A stretch of 64,000 nucleotides of DNA from NCBI GenBank assembly GCA_964394665.1, contig CAYMYN010000001.1, forward strand, positions 248,001 to 312,000, written 5' to 3'. Source of the stretch: CAYMYN01 sp964394665 (GTDB taxonomy: Bacteria; Planctomycetota; UBA1135; GCA-002686595). Below, in pieces: positions 35,027 to 44,463 of this stretch (positions are counted from its first letter, which is position 1; each line of letters opens with the position of its first letter). Position numbers and translations under genes: made by a program. The notes below the pieces were generated by a model that had not been told where the DNA came from, ran no database searches, and was given only the letters and a program-made list of their open reading frames with translations.

Positions 35027-37224
35027 TCAGGAGCGCGCGGGCAGCGGGATGCGCACCTCGCGTCGCTCGTCGGCGCCCAACACGAAATGCCACACGAGCG
35101 ACTGGCGACCGGCCGCCACGAGCACCGCGCGATGCAGGCCCGGGGCCAACCCCTCGAGGGTCGCGCTGGGGCCCGAGGCGGAGAAGAACTCGCCATCGAT
35201 CCACAGACCGAACACCGGCAACGGGTCGCCCGCTTCGTCGAGGACCGCGACGGTCAGCGCGCCAGCGGGACGGGTGACGGTCCAGGGGCCGGGGCCCGCG
35301 AGTTCGGCCCGGAACGGAGGCTTGCCCTCGGTCTCGACGCGCAGGAGGTCGCCCTCCCGGGGCTCGAAGCTGCCCGGGACGAGCCTGCCCGCCGCGTCGA
35401 GCTCCAACCTCTCGCGCAGGCCGGGGCGGCGCAGTTCGACCTGCGAGGGCGCGAGCGGCGCGCCGTCGGGCTCGATCAGCCCCAGGCTCGGGGCGGGGTC
35501 GGCGCAGCGCACCTCGCCGAGCTCCAGGGGGCCCTCGTCGAGCGGCAGCTCGATGCACACACGCCGCGCTGCCTGGGCAGGATCGGCGGGGATCACCCAC
35601 AGGTCGGCCGGCCCCAGGTGCCAGGTGAGCAGCTCGTGCTCGACCGCCGGGTCGCCCTCGCGCGCGGCCTCGAGGTCGAGTTCATCGGATGCGTAGGGAT
35701 CGCGCAGCAGCACCCAACCCGCCGTCGGCTCCCCGTCCGGTGCCGCGAGCCGCAGGCGCACGCTGCCCGGCGCGGGTGCCTCGAGCGCGACCGACGCCCC
35801 GTCGACGCGCGCGGAGGGCGGCAGCTCGAAGGCGCGCGAGCGCTCGCCCACCTCGACCCGCAGTCCGACGAAGCCCTCGCGCGGCACCGTGACGGGCACG
35901 TCCGGGTCGAAGCCAATCTCCCCGTGCTCGACGACGACCACGACGCGCGCGCCCTCGGGCAAACTGGAGCGATCGAGCAGGATGCGCGGCTCGGGTTCGA
36001 GCACGAGTTCGACCCGCGGCGCGGCGCCCGGCAATCTGATCTCCGGCAACGTGCAGGACGGCNNNNNNNNNNGCCCGCCGCTCCCGCTTCGACGCGCACC
36101 TCGGCGCGGCGCGGCTCGAAGCCCGAGAGATCGCCGCCGGCGCGCGCGAGGTAGCGCCCCGCGGGGACGCGCAGCAACGCCACGCCATCGCCATCGCTCG
36201 CCCCCGTCACGGTGAAGCCGTCGTCCGCGCGCATCAGCCGAACCGGCGTGCGCGGGAGCGGCTCGCCCCCGACGTCGCGCACCACGACCTCGACGTCGAG
36301 CTGCGCTTCGTGCTCCGGGCGCGGCACGCTGAGCCGGAGCTCGCGACCGGGCTCGGGCAGATCGAAGTAAGCCACCCCCGGGTAAGCCTGGCCGGCGTCG
36401 CCGATCCAGACGCTGGCGCCCAGCGGCAGGCCGAACAGCTCGAAGCGCCCGCCCGCTCCGGTCTGCGTCCAGGGGCCGCGGTGGTAGATCGACTGCCCGA
36501 CGAAGAGCCCTTCGAGGGGTGCGCCCGAGGGATCGAGCACCCGTCCGCGCCAGACCGGCGCCGGCTCCACGCGCAGGCGCGTGAAGCTGCCCGGCCAAGG
36601 GTCGAGGGGGTCCGACTGCGCGCCGCGGGCGACGATCCACAGATCCCCGTCCTCGGGATCGACGTCCTCGAAGCGCGCCCGGCCCCGAGTGTCGGTGCGC
36701 GCGACGCGCACGTCGGGCGTGTGGCCGCAGCCCAGGTACCAGCCCACCTGCGCGCCGACGAGCGGCCGATCGAGCGCGTCGAGCACGAGCACCTCGTGCG
36801 CGCGCCCCGGCTCGAGGCGCACGCTCGGCTTGAGGTGACGGCCCAGCGAGGCGACCGTCGCGTAGCCGGGCGCCTCGACGTACAGCCAGGGCTGGGCCCC
36901 GGGCGCGACGTCGCCGCGCGGCGCGAGATCATCGAGCCGCAGGCGCACCCAACCCTCCGCGTCAGCGAACACGCTGCGCGTCGACCACCACTCGCCCGGC
37001 AACGGATGGGCCGCCTCGAAGACCGCGGTCAAGCGCGCCCCGGGTATCGGCGAGCCGGTGTAGGCGTCGAGCACGCAGGTCACCGCCACGCTCGGCCCCC
37101 CCTGCCCATCGACGGGCACGATGCCCGGGAAGAGCAGCTCCGAGTACCGCGCCTCCTCGCCGGGCGCGACGTCTTGGGCGGCGGGGAACAGGGCCAGGAG
37201 GGCGAACGAGGCGTGCTGGATCAT
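35027..37224 (-). CDS. Secreted carboxypeptidase-regulatory-like repeat protein, interrupted by assembly gap
   Basis: This single gene is split by 10 N at 36063-36072. The 5' part (37224-36073, about 384 residues) starts with signal peptide MIQHASFALLALFPAAQDVA and carries CarboxypepD_reg-like units (VTCVLDAYTGSPIPGARL, VLVLDALDRPLVGAQVGWYL, GRVLDPSGAPLEGLFVG, VVVRDVGGEPLPRTPVRL). The 3' part (36062-35027, about 345 residues) continues in a different frame with the same style (VAVLDEAGDPLPVFGLWIDG) to a stop at 35027. The frame shift across the gap shows that the true gap is not exactly 10 bases; the gene itself is probably intact and at least 730 residues long. It is a likely cell-surface protein of unknown role, similar in style to the one at 31087-33573. 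Confidence 0.8.
36063..36072. other. Assembly gap (10 N)
   Basis: Ten consecutive N mark a scaffold join inside the gene at 35027-37224. The reading frame differs on its two sides, so the length of 10 is a placeholder. Confidence 0.95.
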
Positions 37225-37337
37225 GGTCGTGGGCGAGCGCCTTCGGCTGCGCTCCCGCCCCTATCCCTACCCGACAGGCCGGCAACGACCCAAGCCTCAC
37301 GTTCCCGTCCTTCCCTGCGAGCACCCGACGCACGAGA

Positions 37338-37368
37338 GCGCGGGGGGGGGTAGTGAATCCCCCCGCGC
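37338..37368 (-). terminator. Very strong GC hairpin, candidate operon terminator
   Basis: GCGCGGGGGG (37338-37347) pairs perfectly with CCCCCCGCGC (37359-37368) around an 11-nt loop. It lies 25 bases downstream of the stop at 37394 on the minus strand, at the end of the sigma-kinase gene cluster. No T tract follows. Confidence 0.55.
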
Positions 37369-37393
37369 CGGAATGGGCGGTCGGAGCCGGCGT

Positions 37394-39247
37394 TCAGGCG
37401 TGCGCCATGGCCGGGCGCACGGTGCCCACCTCTTGGTGGCGGTTGTCGGTGATCACGAGCACCTGGGTCCGCCCGTCGCGATCGAGCACCTGCTTCAGGA
37501 AGTACGGGCTCTCGTCCTCGACGAGCAGGCCATTGGGCCAGAAGTTCGCCATGTCGTAGCTGGTGCGCTCGCCCTGGCGCACCACGTCGATCGTCAGCAG
37601 GCGGCCGCTGATGGGCCCGCTGGTCCCGAAGGCGGGGATCTGCACGGTGCGCCCCTGGAAGCCCTCGGAGGAGTAGACCTCCACGGCCCCGCCGGTCTGG
37701 TTGCTGAAGCTGACGCCGCCGAGCGACACCTTCATCTGCCCGCCCGTCACCGCCAGGGCGGCCTGCATCTGCGCGGTGAGCGAACCGTCACCGGGGTACT
37801 GGAAGATCCCTCCCAACACGTAGGTGAGCTGGTCGAGGGGCGCCACCGCGATCGACGGATCGGGCGGAGCCAGGGTCAGCGTGAAGGAGCTCGACTGCGA
37901 GCTCGAGGAGGAGTTCGCCTTGTAGAAGTTCTGCTTGATGCCGCCCAGGCGGAACCCGAAGAGCTTGACCTCGACGGAGGCGTCCTGCTTGATCTCCTGC
38001 GAGAAGGCGCTGTAGTCGCCCGAGCTGTAGGTGATGCGGATCGTCGGGTAGCCGCAGATCACCAACGTCGCCAGCAGACCGAAGTTCCCGCCCGACACGA
38101 AGTCGTAGCCCGGCTTCGGACTGAAGTGCCAGCCGGTCTCGTCCTTGTCCGCGTTGCGCACGGCCTGCGAGATGATGGCGCCGTAGATCCAGCCCTTCTG
38201 GGTCGTGGTCGAGAAGCCGCTCGCCTGGACGGCCACGGGCGTGAGCCCGGGGAACTCCATCTCGATCGAGGCGCTGGACCCGGACCCCTGGGCCTCGAAG
38301 AGCGAGTAGCTCGCCCCGCCCGCCAGGCCGATCGAGACGAAGTCGATCGGGATGACCCCGGCCGCCTTGCCCTGGATGGATACGGAGAGCTGGCTCGCCG
38401 ACTGACGGCTGGCCTGCATCTGCACCTTCAGCGAGGACTTGGAGGTCAGGGACGCCAGGATGGCCGCGGGCACCTTGTCGAGCTTGTAGCCGACGTTCGC
38501 GGTCGTGTTGCCGTGGCTGTCGATGGTCTGGATCCCGCCGTTGGCGGCCGAGGGAGCCTGAACGTTCGCCCGCAGCCGGCCCAGCAGCCAGTTGGCGTTG
38601 CTCGAGGAGTCGATCAGGCCCAGGATCGAGGCCGTGATCGCCAGGTAGCTCCCGAGGTTCGCCAGCACGGCGTCCCCGGAGGCGGGCATCGCGGGCAACT
38701 TCGAGGCGAGGTTGCGCTCGGCGGCCATCTGCTGGCGCGTGAGCGGCGGACCACTCGCGGCCTTCGCTCCGCTCCACAGGTAGCCGACGGCGTAGCTGAC
38801 CACGAAGTCCAGCTTGTTCACGACGAAGCCGAGCGCTGCCTTCGCGGCATCGAGGTCCGCCGCCGTGATCGGCCCGCAGTTCTGCTCGTAGGAGCTGACG
38901 AGGGTCCCCGCCTGGGCCTGGGCCTGGATCTCCGTCTTGTTGATCAGGGCCTGGTCCGCGCTCGAGAGCTTCCAGACCAGGTCGTCGAGGCAGCTCGAGT
39001 AGGCGTTCACGAAGGAGTCGGGCAGAGAGACCGGTCCACCCTTGCCGGAGGACCCGGGCACCGCGCGCCGGCTGACGTAGTCGAAGGTGTTCTGGTTGAG
39101 GTTCCCGTTGGTGTCCTGCCAGAACCACGGGAAGTCTCCCTGGGTGCCGGCCTGGATCGGTTGTAGCTCGCCCTGGAGCTGGCCCGCGAGGGCCTGTTTG
39201 GCTTGGTCGACGATGGCGCTGCCGAAAATCTGGAGGAGGTCGGACAT
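37394..39247 (-). CDS. Unknown 617-residue protein downstream of sigma/kinase pair
   Basis: The start at ATG 39247 gives 617 residues; the open frame back to 39547 is unconvincing. There is no signal peptide; the N-terminus is an amphipathic helix (DLLQIFGSAIVDQAKQALAG). The first 230 residues look helical. From about 270 on the sequence is strand-rich, with Ser/Thr/Gly-rich alternation (SVSIQGKAAGVIPIDFVSIG, ASYSLFEAQGSGSSASIEME), a Ser tract followed by FTLTLAPP (about 480-495), and KVSLGGVSFSNQTGGAVEVY near the end. Such a helix-then-beta layout with a Ser-rich hairpin-like stretch could suit a pore-forming or assembly protein, but that is speculation; no family was recognised. The gene lies 184 bases after the kinase gene, same strand, and ends before a strong hairpin. 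Confidence 0.75.
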   Translation of the reverse strand: MSDLLQIFGSAIVDQAKQALAGQLQGELQPIQAGTQGDFPWFWQDTNGNLNQNTFDYVSRRAVPGSSGKGGPVSLPDSFVNAYSSCLDDLVWKLSSADQALINKTEIQAQAQAGTLVSSYEQNCGPITAADLDAAKAALGFVVNKLDFVVSYAVGYLWSGAKAASGPPLTRQQMAAERNLASKLPAMPASGDAVLANLGSYLAITASILGLIDSSSNANWLLGRLRANVQAPSAANGGIQTIDSHGNTTANVGYKLDKVPAAILASLTSKSSLKVQMQASRQSASQLSVSIQGKAAGVIPIDFVSIGLAGGASYSLFEAQGSGSSASIEMEFPGLTPVAVQASGFSTTTQKGWIYGAIISQAVRNADKDETGWHFSPKPGYDFVSGGNFGLLATLVICGYPTIRITYSSGDYSAFSQEIKQDASVEVKLFGFRLGGIKQNFYKANSSSSSQSSSFTLTLAPPDPSIAVAPLDQLTYVLGGIFQYPGDGSLTAQMQAALAVTGGQMKVSLGGVSFSNQTGGAVEVYSSEGFQGRTVQIPAFGTSGPISGRLLTIDVVRQGERTSYDMANFWPNGLLVEDESPYFLKQVLDRDGRTQVLVITDNRHQEVGTVRPAMAHA

Positions 39248-39431
39248 GGCTGATACCGGTTGCGTGACCGCTGGGGTCGAGGGAGGAGAGGGAGTCCAGG
39301 GCGAGGGCGACGCGGCCGGACCACGCTGGCCGCGAACTCGCTCCTGGACGGCGCCGGTGAGGTGGGGCGCGCCGTTGGACGCCACAGGGGTGACGCGCTG
39401 ATGGAGAGCCGTCGAAGGGCGATCCCGGACG

Positions 39432-41858
39432 TCAACCTTGGGCGGATTTCCCTCCGAGGCGCTGCTCGAGCTCCTCCCAGGAGAGGACCTCGAAGCGCAG
39501 GTCGCGGCGCGCGGGGGGCTCGAACCGCTCGAGCATCCGCGCCGCACCCGGGGGCACCTCGACCCCGCACTCCACGAGCAAGGCGGCGAGTTGTGCCGCC
39601 ACCCGCGGCAGGCTCAGGTCCTCGGCCTGCTGCAGCGCATGGGCCAGGCTGGGCGGCTCCCACGGCTCGCCGCAGACCGCTGCCAACGCCCGGGAGAGCG
39701 CCGTTCCAAGCGGATTGCCGAGCGCGGACCAGGCGCGCGCGGCCTCCTTCGCGAGCCGGCGCCCCAGCTCGGGGCGATTCGCGCGCCAGGCGAGGGCGGC
39801 CTCGGTGCGAAGGACCTGGGCCTCGAGGGCCGTGCTGCCCAGGCGCCCCACGACTTGGGCGAAGTCCGGGTCCGGAGCGAGGGACTCGCATGCGCGGGCA
39901 CGGGCCGAACGCTCGAGGCAGTGCGCGCGGGCTTCCAGTTGGGGCAGTCGCCAGGCCGCGGCGCGTCTCCCGGCGCGCTGCGCCACGCTGCGGCAACGGT
40001 CCAGCTCGAGGGCCTCGAGCCAGGCGTTGGCCGCGTTGAGCTCGGCCCGCAGCACGTCCAGGGGCAGCTCCAGGAGCTCGGCCGATCGTTCGTGCGCACG
40101 CGCGGAGGCCGCGAAGTCGCCGGTGTGGTAGGCGAGCAAGCCGTCCCACAGCGCGCGCCGGGCTTGGTCGGCCGGGCCGCCTCCAGTAGCCGAGCCCTCC
40201 AGCGCCCGGGCGTGCACGCGGCGCAGCACGGAGAGCCCGCAACTCATGGCGGCGCGCATGGCCAGCGTGTGGCGCCAACCCTCCAACTCCGCATCGTCCA
40301 GCGCTCCCAAGCTCTCGAGCTCCGCCAGCGCCCGTCGGCCGTCGCCGTGGTTCGCGTGCGTGCCGACCTGCACCAGGGTGCACCACTCGGCGACGCCCTG
40401 GACGTCCTCGTGTTCGGGCATCAGCTCGCGCAGCACGCGGTCGGCATCCGTGGCGCGCTGGAGTCGCAGCGCCGTAAGCACCAGCGCTCGGGCCGCCGTT
40501 CGGCGCTCCGCACTTCGGCCGGAGCGCCGCGCCGCGCGCAGGGCATCGATGCGCAAGGCCAGGGCGTGGGCCGCGAAGCCCTTGTGCTCGAGTCGCTGCG
40601 CATGACGAGCCGGATCGGGCGGCCGACCCCTGGAGCGACCGCGAGCCGAGACCAGGGCCGCACGCACGCGCAGCTCGTCCAAGGTCGCGCGGCGCACGAC
40701 GAAACGTCGTCCCTCGCGTTGCGCCAGCCCCATGCGCACCCAGCCCTCGAGCACGGCCTGACCGCGGCGTTCGTCGCCACCGGACAGCCTCCAGAGCTCC
40801 GAGGCCGCGTCCTCGTTCTCGTGCAGCAGTCGATCGCAGCCGTTGAAGAGCTCTCGCAGCGCGCGCGGCGAGACCCAGGAGACGGGCGGAACTGGAGGCA
40901 GCTCGCCATGCAAGGCCTGGAGCACGGCGTGGCAGTCCGCCGGTCGCTCGCCGGGATCGACGGCCATCAGGGCCTCCAAGGTGTCGCGCACTCGGCGCGG
41001 AAGGTCCGCAGGGAGCGCATCGAAGCGATGGGCGCCGCTGAGCGCCTCGACCAGCATCACGCCCAGCGCGTGCAGGTCGGCCACGGGGCCCACGTCCACG
41101 CGTTCGAATTGCTCCGGCGCGGCGTAGGGCGGCGTGCCTGCGGGGAGGGCCCGCGCGGCTTCCCCGACGCCGGCGCACCCCCTCGACACGGAGATGCCGA
41201 AGTCGAGCAGGGTCACCGCCCCCGACGCGTCCACGAGCACGTTGCCCGGCTTCAGGTCCCGATGGACCAGACCGGCCGCGTGCACCTGCGCCAACACGTC
41301 GAGCAGGGCCAATGCGCGCGGCCGGAGCGCCTGCCAGGGCATCGGCGTCGCCGCGCCGGGGAACGGCTCGCCGGCGACGTGCTCCATGGCGAACCAGGCA
41401 CAGCCAGCGTGTTCGCCTTCGTCCAGCACCCGGGGTACGCCGGGCAGGGCGAGCAAGCGCAGCCAGGCCATCTCGTCGCGGACGTAGGGCACGAGCCCGG
41501 GCGGCAGACGGTCGAGCAGCTTGATCGCCACGGCCCGCTCGCTCAGCTCGTCCAGTGCGAGGTACACCGAGCCGAAACCGCCCGTCCCCAGGTGCCTTCG
41601 CACCGTGTAGCGACCGATCAGGCGATCGCCTCGCGCGAGCCGTGCCAATCGCGGCGGACCGAGCAGGCCGACTAGGCCACCGGCGCCGAGCACGCCCTCG
41701 TCTTCGGTGTGCAACTCGAGCAGCCGTGCCACCGCGGCGACCACCTCCGGCGGCGCATCCGCTTCGGCCAGCGCCGCCCGCCGCCGGGGGCCGGGGAGCT
41801 CGAGGAGCGCCTCGAAGAGCTCCCGCTCGGCCCTGGCGCGCGCGGGCGACTCAGCCAT
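39432..41858 (-). CDS. Soluble Ser/Thr protein kinase with C-terminal TPR-like region
   Basis: The protein has 808 residues from ATG 41858, which overlaps the sigma factor stop by 8 bases (ATGGCTGA). A short N-terminal helical module (about 10-55) precedes a Hanks-type kinase domain (about 80-320): glycine loop GTGGFGSVY (91-99), VAIK (Lys113), HRDLKPGN (199-206), DFG (219-221), APEQ (247-250), so it should be active. Residues about 330-400 look like a winged helix (LEGWVRMGLAQREGRRFVVR). The rest is helical and TPR-like (ALWDGLLAYHTGDFAASARA). No TM segment is seen, unlike the kinase at 48380. Coupled translation suggests it regulates, or responds with, the adjacent ECF sigma factor. Confidence 0.93.
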   Translation of the reverse strand: MAESPARARAERELFEALLELPGPRRRAALAEADAPPEVVAAVARLLELHTEDEGVLGAGGLVGLLGPPRLARLARGDRLIGRYTVRRHLGTGGFGSVYLALDELSERAVAIKLLDRLPPGLVPYVRDEMAWLRLLALPGVPRVLDEGEHAGCAWFAMEHVAGEPFPGAATPMPWQALRPRALALLDVLAQVHAAGLVHRDLKPGNVLVDASGAVTLLDFGISVSRGCAGVGEAARALPAGTPPYAAPEQFERVDVGPVADLHALGVMLVEALSGAHRFDALPADLPRRVRDTLEALMAVDPGERPADCHAVLQALHGELPPVPPVSWVSPRALRELFNGCDRLLHENEDAASELWRLSGGDERRGQAVLEGWVRMGLAQREGRRFVVRRATLDELRVRAALVSARGRSRGRPPDPARHAQRLEHKGFAAHALALRIDALRAARRSGRSAERRTAARALVLTALRLQRATDADRVLRELMPEHEDVQGVAEWCTLVQVGTHANHGDGRRALAELESLGALDDAELEGWRHTLAMRAAMSCGLSVLRRVHARALEGSATGGGPADQARRALWDGLLAYHTGDFAASARAHERSAELLELPLDVLRAELNAANAWLEALELDRCRSVAQRAGRRAAAWRLPQLEARAHCLERSARARACESLAPDPDFAQVVGRLGSTALEAQVLRTEAALAWRANRPELGRRLAKEAARAWSALGNPLGTALSRALAAVCGEPWEPPSLAHALQQAEDLSLPRVAAQLAALLVECGVEVPPGAARMLERFEPPARRDLRFEVLSWEELEQRLGGKSAQG

Positions 41859-42438
41859 CCCCGTCGGCGAGCTTGCGCGCCAACCAGGCCCGCGAGAAGG
41901 CCAAGCGCCGGTCGACCGCCGAGGGCGACCAACCCAGCTCGAGCGCGATCTCCTCGATGCCAAGCCCTCCGAAGGCGCGCAGCTCGACGACCCGCGCGCC
42001 CTCGGCGTCGACCCGGGCGAAGGCCTCCAGGGCATCGTGGATCACGAGCACGTCGAGGGCCTGGTCCGCGCGGCCCACGAGGTCACCGTCCAGGGTGCAG
42101 CGCTGGAGGGCCCCGCCGCGCTTCTGGGCCGCACGCCGGCGCGCCTGCTCGACGACGACGTCGCGCATGGCGCGCGCGGCCAGGGCCAGGAAGTGTCCGC
42201 GGTCCCGGGCCTCGGCTTCGCGGCCCAGCAGGCGCAGAGAGGCCTCGTGCACGAGCATCGTGGGCTGGAGCGTGCCCCCGGGCGCGACGTGCGCCATACG
42301 TCGACGCGCGATTCGCTTCAGCTCCGCGTAGACGAGCGCGAAGAGCTGTTCGCGGTCGGCTTCGTTCCCGGCCCGCAGGCCGGCGAGCAATCGCGTGACC
42401 TCTCCGAATGCACCCGGCTGCTCAGTGGGTCTCGGCAT
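41851..42438 (-). CDS. ECF-type RNA polymerase sigma factor
   Basis: This is a 195-residue sigma-70 family protein of the short extracytoplasmic-function class. Region 2 covers about 15-95 (LFALVYAELKRIARRRMAHV, TLQPTMLVHEASLRLLG, HFLALAARAMRDVVVEQARR); region 4 covers about 135-190 (ALEAFARVDAEGARVVELRA, IEEIALELGWSPSAVDRRLA). The LQPT-LVHEA and A-RAMR blocks are those of the TIGR02999-type ECF group that is abundant in planctomycetes and acidobacteria. It overlaps the upstream gene by 17 bases and the kinase gene by 8 bases. No anti-sigma factor is encoded beside it; control through the linked kinase is the likely alternative. Confidence 0.95.
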   Translation of the reverse strand: MPRPTEQPGAFGEVTRLLAGLRAGNEADREQLFALVYAELKRIARRRMAHVAPGGTLQPTMLVHEASLRLLGREAEARDRGHFLALAARAMRDVVVEQARRRAAQKRGGALQRCTLDGDLVGRADQALDVLVIHDALEAFARVDAEGARVVELRAFGGLGIEEIALELGWSPSAVDRRLAFSRAWLARKLADGDG

Positions 42439-43276
42439 GACCGGCGATCGATGGTGAAGCTCCCTGGCCCCGGTCGGATCCCGCGGCGCTCGAGGGGAAC
42501 GCGCCGTAGGAGGCCACGGACGCGATCACCAGGCGCGCGCCTTCCTCGTTCACCTTGGGCTGCATGAAGTGCAGGAACTCGACCAGGTTCGTGTAGGGCT
42601 TGGGGCCGGGGATTGCTTCGACGACCTGACACACATGCTGATCCGCGGGGTTGTAGTTCGCCAACAAGCCCCAGTACTCGATCCAGGTCGCCAGCGGCCC
42701 AGCGCTGGGCGCGCGCGGCGGTGGTTCCGTCGCGCGGAAACCGTAGGCGGTGGGCTCCGGGGAGTTCCCGGGGTTGAAGGCGTAGACCTCTCCGCCGTCC
42801 ATCTCCCTCAGCTTCCCCCGTGCCGTCGCCCCAAGCAGCGGGTTCGCGGGCGTGACGGGGACCGCGTAAGCGGCCGGATCGTGCGAGGGCATCGAGGTGT
42901 AGGTCTGCTCCTCTTCCGCCCAGAAGTCCACGCCCTGTGCCGGCAGACCGAGCCGCTGCCAGGCATCCTGCAGCACCGTCCACGCGTCGGGAGAACTGAC
43001 CGTGGGTTGCACGGGTGAACGCACGAACTGGATCGGCGCACGCGGGGGAAGTACCAAGCCGCGAACGAGCCAGTGATTGGCCACCACACCCTGGCCCGCG
43101 CTACCGGAACGCACGCGCGGCAGGCAGAGGGCGCGCAGGCCACCCTGTTCGATCGCGGTGATCTGGTCGAGGCGAAACATGCGCTCGTTGGACAAGGAAG
43201 ACCCCCATGCAATGCGATCCCGCGCGTCGACGCGGACCGCGGAAAGTGGAACGAAGGAGCGAGCCGTCGGGGGCAT
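42422..43276 (-). CDS. Unknown protein preceding the sigma factor
   Basis: The protein has up to 284 residues from ATG 43276, or 252 from the internal ATG at 43180 (MFRLDQITAIEQGG); neither has a good ribosome binding site. It has no signal peptide or TM segment. Visible blocks are GVVANHWLVRGLVLPPRAPI, AWTVLQDAWQRLGLPAQGVD, GPLATWIEYWGLLANYNPAD and LVEFLHFMQPKVNEEGARLV. Trp and Pro are frequent. No family was recognised. Its stop lies 17 bases inside the sigma factor gene, so it is probably co-translated with it and could be a regulator or sensor for the pair; this is inference from position only. Confidence 0.7.
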   Translation of the reverse strand: MPPTARSFVPLSAVRVDARDRIAWGSSLSNERMFRLDQITAIEQGGLRALCLPRVRSGSAGQGVVANHWLVRGLVLPPRAPIQFVRSPVQPTVSSPDAWTVLQDAWQRLGLPAQGVDFWAEEEQTYTSMPSHDPAAYAVPVTPANPLLGATARGKLREMDGGEVYAFNPGNSPEPTAYGFRATEPPPRAPSAGPLATWIEYWGLLANYNPADQHVCQVVEAIPGPKPYTNLVEFLHFMQPKVNEEGARLVIASVASYGAFPSSAAGSDRGQGASPSIAGHAETH

Positions 43277-43437
43277 GGTGAGCGGCGCGTCCTACGGGTC
43301 GCTCCAGGGAACCCATCCTCCCAACCACCGAAAGCCTAGGGAATCTGGCTGATTCCGGCAAGGCGTGCGCTCCGGCGCATGCCGGCGCTGCGGGCTACCC
43401 ACACGCGACAAGCTCGAGTTGCGAGCCCGCGTGGCGA

Positions 43438-44463
43438 TCAGATTCGCGCCCGGATGCGGAGTTCCTCGGGGTGCGGGGCCAGGTAGACCTGGCGCTTGAG
43501 GTACTCGACGTCGTGCTTGCGGGCCTGAACGCGGATCATCGAGAGCGGCACCGAGAGTGGTTGGTGGCCGCGGGAGTAGGCGCGCACGGCGTCGATGAGC
43601 TCGCTCTTCTCGATCGGTCCGATCTGGTCCTTGAGGTACCCGGAGAGGTGCTGGAGCACGTTCACGTGGCGGCCGCGGCTGGCCGGGATGGCGAGGGTCG
43701 CGAAGAGCTCGCGTTCGTAGGTCGCGTAGAGCTCCGCGTCGGGCAACGTGCCGGCCGACCCGAGCAGGCGGCCCAGGCGCTGATACCCCGCCTCGTCGTG
43801 GGCACGCAGCAGCATCTTGTGCGCGGTGTGGAACTCGACCAGGCGCGAGCGCGAGAGGCCGCGGTGCAGCAGGACGCGCCAGCGGTTGCGGCAGAAGGCG
43901 CGCTCGATGAACGACTCGCGCAGCAGGTTGTCGTTGAGACGGCCGTCCTCCTCGAGGGGCAGCTCGGGCCACAGGCGTAGCAACGCTTGGGTGAACAGGC
44001 CGCGGCCCTTGCGCTCGACGATGCCGTCGCCCTTCGAGCGCGCCTCGGCGTAGACCTTGATCCGCTCCAGGCCGCAGGAAGGCGAGGCCTTCTTCAGGAT
44101 GTAGCCGTCGAGCTCGAGCGCGCGCAGCTCGCCGATGCGGCGCTCGGCGTAGGCCGTCATGCGTTCGGTGAGGTCCTCGCCGCTCGAGGGCACGACGAGC
44201 CGGTCCTCGCCCGCGGGTCCGCGCACCAGGCGGATGATCGGCCGCGGCGCGGGCAGGCCCACCTCCATCTCGGGGCAGACCGGAACGTACTCGACGAAGG
44301 GCGCCAACTCCTGCGTCACGAACGGGTCGCGGCAGTGACCGCCGTCGTAACGCACCGGCTCGCCGAGCAGGCAACTCGACACGCCCAAGCGCACGGGAAC
44401 GCCGGGATCGCTCCAAGCGTTCCAGTCCGCGACGACGCTGGGGGTCCTGTCGAGCCGAGCCAT
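43438..44463 (-). CDS. DUF523-DUF1722 (TudS/YbgA-type) protein
   Basis: The protein has 341 residues from ATG 44463. The N-terminal half is DUF523: LGVSSCLLGEPVRYDGGHCR (Cys31, Cys44), YVPVCPEMEVGLPAPRPIIR (Cys63) and KKASPSCGLERIKVY (Cys130). In TudS-type DUF523 enzymes three Cys residues hold a [4Fe-4S] cluster used to desulfurate 2-thiouracil; Cys31, Cys63 and Cys130 are the likely ligands here. The C-terminal half is DUF1722 (LVEFHTAHKMLLRAHDEAGY, NVLQHLSGYLKDQI), as in the enterobacterial YbgA family. The fusion is a known arrangement. An open frame further upstream (to 44703) is rejected as non-coding. Confidence 0.93.
   Translation of the reverse strand: MARLDRTPSVVADWNAWSDPGVPVRLGVSSCLLGEPVRYDGGHCRDPFVTQELAPFVEYVPVCPEMEVGLPAPRPIIRLVRGPAGEDRLVVPSSGEDLTERMTAYAERRIGELRALELDGYILKKASPSCGLERIKVYAEARSKGDGIVERKGRGLFTQALLRLWPELPLEEDGRLNDNLLRESFIERAFCRNRWRVLLHRGLSRSRLVEFHTAHKMLLRAHDEAGYQRLGRLLGSAGTLPDAELYATYERELFATLAIPASRGRHVNVLQHLSGYLKDQIGPIEKSELIDAVRAYSRGHQPLSVPLSMIRVQARKHDVEYLKRQVYLAPHPEELRIRARI

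Noticed and set aside
36063..36072. Apparent frameshift or pseudogene in the carboxypeptidase-regulatory-like gene
   Set aside because: The frame change coincides exactly with the N run, so it is an assembly gap rather than evidence of gene decay.
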